A stretch of 64,000 nucleotides of DNA from UBA6055 sp965203755 (GTDB lineage Bacteria > Chloroflexota > Anaerolineae > Aggregatilineales > Phototrophicaceae): NCBI GenBank assembly GCA_965203755.1, contig OZ241910.1:2294001-2358000 (forward strand). The letters run 5' to 3'. Positions 59,435-64,000 of this stretch are shown here, one piece after another; positions within the stretch are counted from its first letter, which is position 1, and each line of letters opens with the position of its first letter. The translations under genes and the position numbers were made by a program. Under the pieces are notes generated by a model that did no database searches, was not told the origin of the DNA, and was given only the letters and a program-made list of their open reading frames with translations.

Positions 59435-60205
59435 ATGAGCCATTCTGACTTTGATTTAAGCGGACAGACCGCCTTGATCACCGGCGCCGGGCGGGGAATT
59501 GGGCTGGCGACGGCGCGGACGCTGGCGGCCGCCGGCGCTGATATTATCGTCGCCGAATACATCGTGGAAAACGGTCAAAGGGCGGCGGCGGAAATCGAGG
59601 CGCTGGGACGAAAGTCCATGTTCATCAAAGTCGATGTCCGTCAGCCGCAAAGCGTCAGCCGCATGGCGGCGGCGGCGCTGCAGGCCTTCCCGCAGATTGA
59701 CATTCTGGTCAACAACGCCGGCATCGCCCACAGCGTCAATGCCGAAGATTCCACCGATGAAGACTGGCTCAATATGATGGATGTCAACCTCAACGGCGTT
59801 TTCTGGTGCTGCCGCGCGATTGGCCGCCACATGCTGGAACGCGGCAGCGGCGTCATCGTCAGCATCGCCTCCATGTCCGGCCTGATTGTCAACAAACCCC
59901 AGCCGCAGGCGGCCTACAATGCCTCCAAAGCCGCCGTCATCATGCTGACCAAATCCCTGGCGGCCGAATGGGCCGGGCGCGGCCTGCGCGTCAACTGCGT
60001 GTCGCCCGGTTACATCGGCACCGACATGACCCTGGAGAGCTTCAGTATGCCCGAGCGGAAAAGAATCTGGCTCGAGATGACCCCCATGGGACGGGTGGGA
60101 GCGCCCGAAGACATCGCCAGCGCAGTGCATTATCTGGCATCGCCGGCCGCCCAATTCGCCACCGGAACCAATCTGGTCGTCGACGGCGGCTATACCTCTT
60201 GGTAA
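59435..60205 (+). CDS. Short-chain dehydrogenase/reductase
   Basis: 256 aa, classical SDR. Cofactor site TGAGRGIG near residue 17, NNAG at about 92, Ser of the triad in VSIASMSG, Y-x3-K in AAYNASKAA, and PGYIGTDM. It oxidises or reduces a sugar alcohol, keto-acid or fatty intermediate with NAD(P). Substrate cannot be told. It converges with the small gene at 60215. Confidence 0.9.
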   Translation: MSHSDFDLSGQTALITGAGRGIGLATARTLAAAGADIIVAEYIVENGQRAAAEIEALGRKSMFIKVDVRQPQSVSRMAAAALQAFPQIDILVNNAGIAHSVNAEDSTDEDWLNMMDVNLNGVFWCCRAIGRHMLERGSGVIVSIASMSGLIVNKPQPQAAYNASKAAVIMLTKSLAAEWAGRGLRVNCVSPGYIGTDMTLESFSMPERKRIWLEMTPMGRVGAPEDIASAVHYLASPAAQFATGTNLVVDGGYTSW

Positions 60206-60214
60206 CGGCATAAG

Positions 60215-60478
60215 CTAAACGTTGAAGGCGCCGGTTTCGAGGACATCAAGGCCGACGCCCTCAAGTTCGCTGGGGAGCACGCCCCCGGCCGGCAGCTGTC
60301 CTGGCGGGAGCTTGCGCCTGACCATCACCACCAGACACAATTCATCGGTGGCTTTGCCCTGTCGATGGCGCAGTCCGATGCCGGCGCCGACGACATTGGG
60401 ATAAGCCAGCAGCTTGGGACTGTATTTGTCCTGGACGGCGGCGATTTCTGCGATCCTTTTTTCGTCATCCATCTTCAA
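60215..60478 (-). CDS. Stand-alone NAL1-protease N-domain homolog
   Basis: 87 aa. NVVGAGIGLRHRQGKATDEL, CLVVMVRRKLPPGQLP and a final GLDVLETGAF line up with GVVGVAIGFRSFKEESTDQL, VSVLVEQKKPIEAL and TDVIEVGRLEA in the N-terminal module of the protease at 52302-53402. There is no protease part. It starts six bases after the TPR-SH3 gene and probably shares its transcript. Possible inhibitor, adaptor or chaperone of a related protease (inference). Confidence 0.7.
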   Translation of the reverse strand: MKMDDEKRIAEIAAVQDKYSPKLLAYPNVVGAGIGLRHRQGKATDELCLVVMVRRKLPPGQLPAGGVLPSELEGVGLDVLETGAFNV

Positions 60479-60484
60479 GGCCTT

Positions 60485-62836
60485 CTAGGGAATGTCAGGA
60501 CATTCATAGCCGGGGATGAATGTCACCGTATCGTTGCGAACCCAGCCCCGCTGCTGGAGGTCGTCAATCTGAATCCGCACCTTGTACCAAACGGGGCCGT
60601 TGATTGTGCCTTCCTGCCGCCGCTGCTCCAGGACGTCGACGAAAGTTCCGGGCGGAATAATCCCAATCCGAGTCGCCGCTCTGGTCGGGCCGGTACGCAG
60701 ATTGATGCCGTCGCCGCCCGATACCCATGTGCGGCACAGTTCAAGCGGCGTAGGCGTGACAGTAGGCGTGGGCGTGGGCGTGGGCGTAATGGTCGGCGTG
60801 TGGCTGGCGGTGGGCGTGTGCGATGGCGTCCAGGTCCAGGTAGGCGTATAAGTCCAGGTTGGAGTGGCTGTCGCCGTGGCGGTATCAGTGGCCGTCGCCG
60901 TCAGCGAGGGCGTGAAAGTCGCGCTTGGAGTCGGCGTGATGCTGGGCGTGAAAGTCATGCTGGGCGTGAAGGTGGCGGTGCTGGTTGGCGTGTGGCTTGG
61001 GAACAGCGCCGGCTCCCATTGGTCGCGCGTCATGGCGGCCCCAAGGCCGCCCGCGCTTAGCAGAATAATCAAGACCGCCAGCAGAACAATGCGCCCGCGC
61101 CGCCGGCGGCTGCGAATGGCGATATCGATGCGCGAAAGCTCGGCGCGCCGCCCCAAAATGCGGAAAGGATCTTCGTTCAGCGCATCCAGCCAAGTCTGCG
61201 CTTCGCCGATGTTATTGTCCTGCAATGCCAGTTCAGCGCGTTCAAAATAGCGCGTGAAGAGAGCGTTGACAGTCTGGCGGTAACGTTCATCCTGGGCGAA
61301 GTCGCTCACCAGTTCGGACAGCATTTGACGCGCCTGTGACAACTCCGAATCGAAGTTCTGGGTGACCAAAGCCTGCGCCCGTTTGATGACCTGCTGCGCC
61401 CGCGTGATGTCAGCGTGCAGCTTGCGCGCATCCATCAGCATTTCGGAAAATAAACTGTCCGTCGGGTCAAGCTCCAGCCCCAGTTCCATCAGTTTGATGG
61501 CCTCGCCTAGGAGCAGGTCCCGCTCATCCAAAGTTGTCGAATTGCCGACGCGGTTCAATTCCATCTGCGCCTGGTTGCTTAGCTGACTGCGGATGCTGGA
61601 TAGCTTGGCATCCACTTCCTGCTGCATTTGCGCCAGGCGCTGACTGTTGGGCAGCAGCTGAAGCGTTTGCGCCAGCAGGCCGCGAACATGCGCGCTTTGC
61701 GCGACCTGCTCGTCAAGCGCGCCGCCAATCGTATTCAGGCTGACCGCGATTTGATCGGCATCCTGCTGGATGCGCCGGATCATCTCGACCCGTTCTTCAC
61801 CCTGCGGGTCATTCGGCACGACTCGCAGCGCGCCCTCATATTTACGCAGCGCCTCCGACCAGTTGTCGGCTGCCATCAGGCGGTCGCCATCCACCAGAAG
61901 CTCGCGCGCCAGCGCCAAATCCTGAATATCAAGCAAAGCCTGCTCAACGTCCTTCCAGGTCAGGATGCCATCGCGCTCGGCAAGTTCGCGCGCTTCCTTG
62001 TACAAGCCCGATGCCTCTTCATAATTGCCCGCCCGAACCAGCGAATTGGCGCGGTTATAGGCGACGCGGGCTTCGAAAGGAATGCGATGGTCCGGCACAA
62101 TGCCCCGTATCAGATTGTCTTCGGATTTCTCGCGGTATTCAATGGCGGTCGGGCTGCTTGGCTGGATCGCCAGGATGCGGTTGGCAGTGTCAATGGTCTG
62201 CTGATATTCGCCCGAATAATAATACTCGGTCAAACGCGACAATAGCTCGTCAAGCGTCGGGCTGCTTTGAAAGCCGCGCTCGCCTTCAGCGCCGTCGGCG
62301 GCCTCGGGCTGGCCGCGGCTGTCTGGGTCGGCGGCGGCATAGCTGGACGAACTCGCATACGGCCGCCGCCGGTCGGCTGGCGCATCCAAGTCTGCCGCCG
62401 CCGACGGGGCCGCTGCCGGCGCCGGCGCCGAATCCACCTGATGACGTTCAAATAATTCCTGGACGCGCTGTTTGAATTGCGCGCTGTGAGAGCCAGCCTG
62501 CTGCAAGAGGCTGATGACATCAGGACTGCCGGCATCCAGTTGCAGCGCCTCGGCCAGAATATCAATGGCTTCGTCAATATCATCATCGTCCCCCGCGATC
62601 TCAATGCGGATGCGGGCCCGCCGCACCAGCCCGCGGACCGCGGCGCTGTGGGCGCCGGGAGAATTGCCGCCGGCGATCTCGGCGAACAAGGCCTGTGCCG
62701 CCGCTTCCAGCGGCGTGTTTTTGGCTTCAGTCAATAAATCGCGGGCTTCCTGCTCGAGTTCGGTCAAAGCCTGTGGATCGCCTGTGTTCTGCGCTCGCTG
62801 ACGCAAATCGTCAATCGCCAGTTGCAAATCCTGCAT
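60485..62836 (-). CDS. TPR-like / single-membrane-span / SH3 protein
   Basis: 783 aa from ATG 62836 (AGGA nine bases upstream). A long helical N-terminal half (1-560) has TPR-like repeats (EYQQTIDTANRILAIQPSSP, NWSEALRKYEGALRVVPNDP, EAIKLMELGLELDPTDSL). One hydrophobic span follows an Arg cluster (RRRRGRIVLLAVLIILL, about 575-597), then about 85 residues of Thr/Pro repeats and a C-terminal bacterial SH3 domain (INLRTGPTRAATRIGIIPPG). By the positive-inside rule the TPR part is cytoplasmic and the SH3 part outside, where it may bind cell-wall glycan or peptide. It may link a cytoplasmic complex with the envelope. Confidence 0.8.
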   Translation of the reverse strand: MQDLQLAIDDLRQRAQNTGDPQALTELEQEARDLLTEAKNTPLEAAAQALFAEIAGGNSPGAHSAAVRGLVRRARIRIEIAGDDDDIDEAIDILAEALQLDAGSPDVISLLQQAGSHSAQFKQRVQELFERHQVDSAPAPAAAPSAAADLDAPADRRRPYASSSSYAAADPDSRGQPEAADGAEGERGFQSSPTLDELLSRLTEYYYSGEYQQTIDTANRILAIQPSSPTAIEYREKSEDNLIRGIVPDHRIPFEARVAYNRANSLVRAGNYEEASGLYKEARELAERDGILTWKDVEQALLDIQDLALARELLVDGDRLMAADNWSEALRKYEGALRVVPNDPQGEERVEMIRRIQQDADQIAVSLNTIGGALDEQVAQSAHVRGLLAQTLQLLPNSQRLAQMQQEVDAKLSSIRSQLSNQAQMELNRVGNSTTLDERDLLLGEAIKLMELGLELDPTDSLFSEMLMDARKLHADITRAQQVIKRAQALVTQNFDSELSQARQMLSELVSDFAQDERYRQTVNALFTRYFERAELALQDNNIGEAQTWLDALNEDPFRILGRRAELSRIDIAIRSRRRRGRIVLLAVLIILLSAGGLGAAMTRDQWEPALFPSHTPTSTATFTPSMTFTPSITPTPSATFTPSLTATATDTATATATPTWTYTPTWTWTPSHTPTASHTPTITPTPTPTPTVTPTPLELCRTWVSGGDGINLRTGPTRAATRIGIIPPGTFVDVLEQRRQEGTINGPVWYKVRIQIDDLQQRGWVRNDTVTFIPGYECPDIP

Positions 62837-63017
62837 AAATCGCATTCCTGCTTTAAGTGAGCTTCCGAGTCTGTGACCTAGACAGACGAAGTTTGATATT
62901 TTGCCTAAACGCGGGCTCGCTCTTCGCTCCCGCCAGGCAGGTTTCTCGCGCCCTCAGCAAACCTTAGCGCAAACAAGCCTTGACCGCAAACCAACAAGCC
63001 AATTACACTTTGCGGCA

Positions 63018-63032
63018 AACTGTGATACAGTT
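63018..63032. promoter_or_regulatory. Palindrome upstream of the 63068 gene
   Basis: AACTGT-GAT-ACAGTT is a perfect 6-bp inverted repeat 36 bases before the ATG, in the right place for an operator. No strong -35/-10 pair can be fixed around it; the remainder of 62837-63067 shows nothing else. Confidence 0.4.
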
Positions 63033-63067
63033 AGGCTAATCTTTATTTCGACAACGATGAACCAACT

Positions 63068-63394
63068 ATGCCACAATCTCAACGCATCATACCCAAGTAC
63101 AAACTCATCCTATTTTACAATATCAAGCCCGATAAACAAGACCAATACTATCGCTATATGCTTAGCGGCTTTGTGCCGGCCATCCAGAAACTCGGCGTCT
63201 ATATGCACATGGCATGGTATATCGCCTATGGCGATCATCCGATGCGTAAGATCGAGTTTGTGACCGAAAGCGCCGAGGTCTTGCGCCAGCTATTCCAAAG
63301 CGGCGAATGGGACGAGCTTGAAAACAAACTCAAACGATACATTGACAATTACGACCGCAAAATTGTCGATTATCGCAGCGGATTCCAGCTGTAG
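63068..63394 (+). CDS. Small unknown alpha/beta protein
   Basis: 108 aa. KYKLILFYNIKPDKQDQYYR, then VPAIQKLGVYMHMAWYIAYG and FVTESAEVLRQLFQSGEWDE suggest a strand-helix-strand-helix arrangement like a dimeric ferredoxin-fold (EthD/ABM-like) protein. The clean ATG, codon use like the neighbours and a palindrome upstream make it a real gene. Family not recognised; Tyr-rich. Confidence 0.7.
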   Translation: MPQSQRIIPKYKLILFYNIKPDKQDQYYRYMLSGFVPAIQKLGVYMHMAWYIAYGDHPMRKIEFVTESAEVLRQLFQSGEWDELENKLKRYIDNYDRKIVDYRSGFQL

Positions 63395-63528
63395 CCCGGC
63401 CTCTGTTTTTGGGTCATTTATGCCGCCGCCCCGAAAAGCTGTGCATATTGCGTCTCTTAACCATGTCCGAAATGCGGTAAAGTTAGCGATGACGGTATCA
63501 ACATACATATAACGAGGAGATGTGCATC

Positions 63529-64000
63529 ATGAAGCCCGAAACCATCGCCATCCACGGCGGTTATGCCACCGAGCCAACCACCAAAGCGGTTGCTGTGCCC
63601 ATTTACCAAACAGTCGCCTATGAGTTCGACAATGCCCAGCACGGCGCCGACCTGTTCAACCTGGCCGTTCCCGGCAATATCTACACCCGCATTATGAATC
63701 CGACCAACGATGTGCTGGAACAGCGCATCGCCCAGCTGGAAGGCGGCGTGGCGGCCCTGGCTGTCAGCGCCGGCAGCGCGGCGGTGAACTACTCGATTAT
63801 CAACCTGGTGGAAGCCGGCGGCAACATCGTCACCGTGCCGCTGCTCTATGGCGGCACCTATACCCTGTTCAAGCACATGCTGCCCAAGCTCGGCATCGAC
63901 GTGCGCTTTGCCGCCGACGACAGCCCGGCCAGCCTGGAAAAACTGATCGACGGCAAAACCGCCGCCGTCTACTGCGAGACGATTGGGAATCCAGCCGGCA
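63529..64000 (+). CDS. metY: O-acetylhomoserine sulfhydrylase (partial, 3' end outside window)
   Basis: 157 codons to the window edge from ATG 63529, which has GAGGAG nine bases upstream. KPETIAIHGGYATEPTTKAV, VPIYQTVAYEFDNAQHGADLF and YTRIMNPTNDVLEQRIAQLE are typical of MetY, the Cys/Met-metabolism PLP family; SAGSAAVNYSIINLV contributes to the cofactor site. The PLP Lys lies beyond the window. It makes homocysteine from O-acetylhomoserine and sulfide. No SAM riboswitch is visible in the 134-base leader. Confidence 0.92.
   Translation, partial: MKPETIAIHGGYATEPTTKAVAVPIYQTVAYEFDNAQHGADLFNLAVPGNIYTRIMNPTNDVLEQRIAQLEGGVAALAVSAGSAAVNYSIINLVEAGGNIVTVPLLYGGTYTLFKHMLPKLGIDVRFAADDSPASLEKLIDGKTAAVYCETIGNPAG

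Noticed and set aside
63029..63048. Possible second DtxR box (TTAGGCTAATC) before the 63068 gene
   Set aside because: Only about 11 of 19 positions fit the consensus, one half-site; below what I would accept.
63395..63528. SAM riboswitch in front of metY
   Set aside because: The leader is short and shows none of the conserved SAM-I or SAM-II core elements, and no terminator hairpin.

Overview
The window looks like a fragment of an uncultivated Chloroflexota (Anaerolineae-like) chromosome. The main reasons are inference from content: moderately GC-rich coding DNA, long Thr/Pro (TPTP) linkers in exported proteins, a large set of family-1 sugar importers next to sulfatases, a recX-rny pair, and no outer-membrane assembly or lipid A genes. 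No rRNA or ribosomal-protein genes are present, so the lineage cannot be fixed from this sequence alone. About 62 protein genes, one tRNA, one well-supported candidate small RNA and several regulatory elements can be supported.

Layout. 1-4.1 kb (minus): surface-polysaccharide genes, including a GT9/WecG-type double glycosyltransferase that leaves the window at base 1, a GT4 enzyme and a UDP-sugar dehydrogenase. 4.2-7.3 kb (minus): a sugar importer (two permeases plus binding protein). 7.4-10 kb (minus): an ABC-2 exporter with two paralogous permeases and an ATPase. 10-14.2 kb (minus): seryl- and lysyl-tRNA synthetases around a small membrane protein. 14.2-16.3 kb (minus): an AT-richer two-gene restriction-modification-like unit (EcoRI-family adenine methylase plus DUF262-HNH nuclease). 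16.3-33.9 kb: a large catabolic island with two sulfatase-superfamily enzymes, three binding-protein/permease/permease importers, a DegT aminotransferase, an M20 peptidase and a GHL6-like glycoside hydrolase; short duplicated gene ends flank the modules and suggest tandem duplication with cassette replacement. 34-37.5 kb (minus): a BtrH-like protein and a Wzm/Wzt polysaccharide exporter. 37.7-42 kb: an MFS exporter with a decayed duplicate, endonuclease III-like enzyme, PIG-L deacetylase, zinc ribbon, tRNA-Cys and an NAD-binding protein. 42.3-45 kb: recX, rny and a candidate RNA with a nine-codon ORF. 45-52 kb: GNAT, HtrA and DnaJ-like genes, a DtxR-type regulator with its own box, Nudix, a response regulator lacking its phospho-acceptor Asp, a nitrilase-family amidase and an SPFH protein. 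52.3-64 kb: NAL1-like protease, threonine synthase, moaA, a run of exported/low-complexity proteins (a new-looking four-Cys domain, collagen-like repeats), an SDR, a stand-alone copy of the protease N-domain, a TPR-membrane-SH3 protein, a small unknown protein and the start of an O-acetylhomoserine sulfhydrylase.

How it fits together. The 16-34 kb island reads as uptake and breakdown of sulfated or amino-sugar-rich glycans: periplasmic or extracellular binding proteins deliver sugars to permease pairs, sulfatases and the glycoside hydrolase trim them, and the aminotransferase and M20 enzyme handle amino groups or acyl/peptide bonds. None of the four importers has its own ATPase here, so a shared MsmX/UgpC-type ATPase encoded elsewhere is likely. 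The most unusual items are the cassette-like duplication (22.3-34 kb), the candidate RNA at 44.7 kb, the C-x12-C-x14-C-x9-C domain (three copies in two genes), the Asp-less response regulator and the fused GT9-WecG enzyme.
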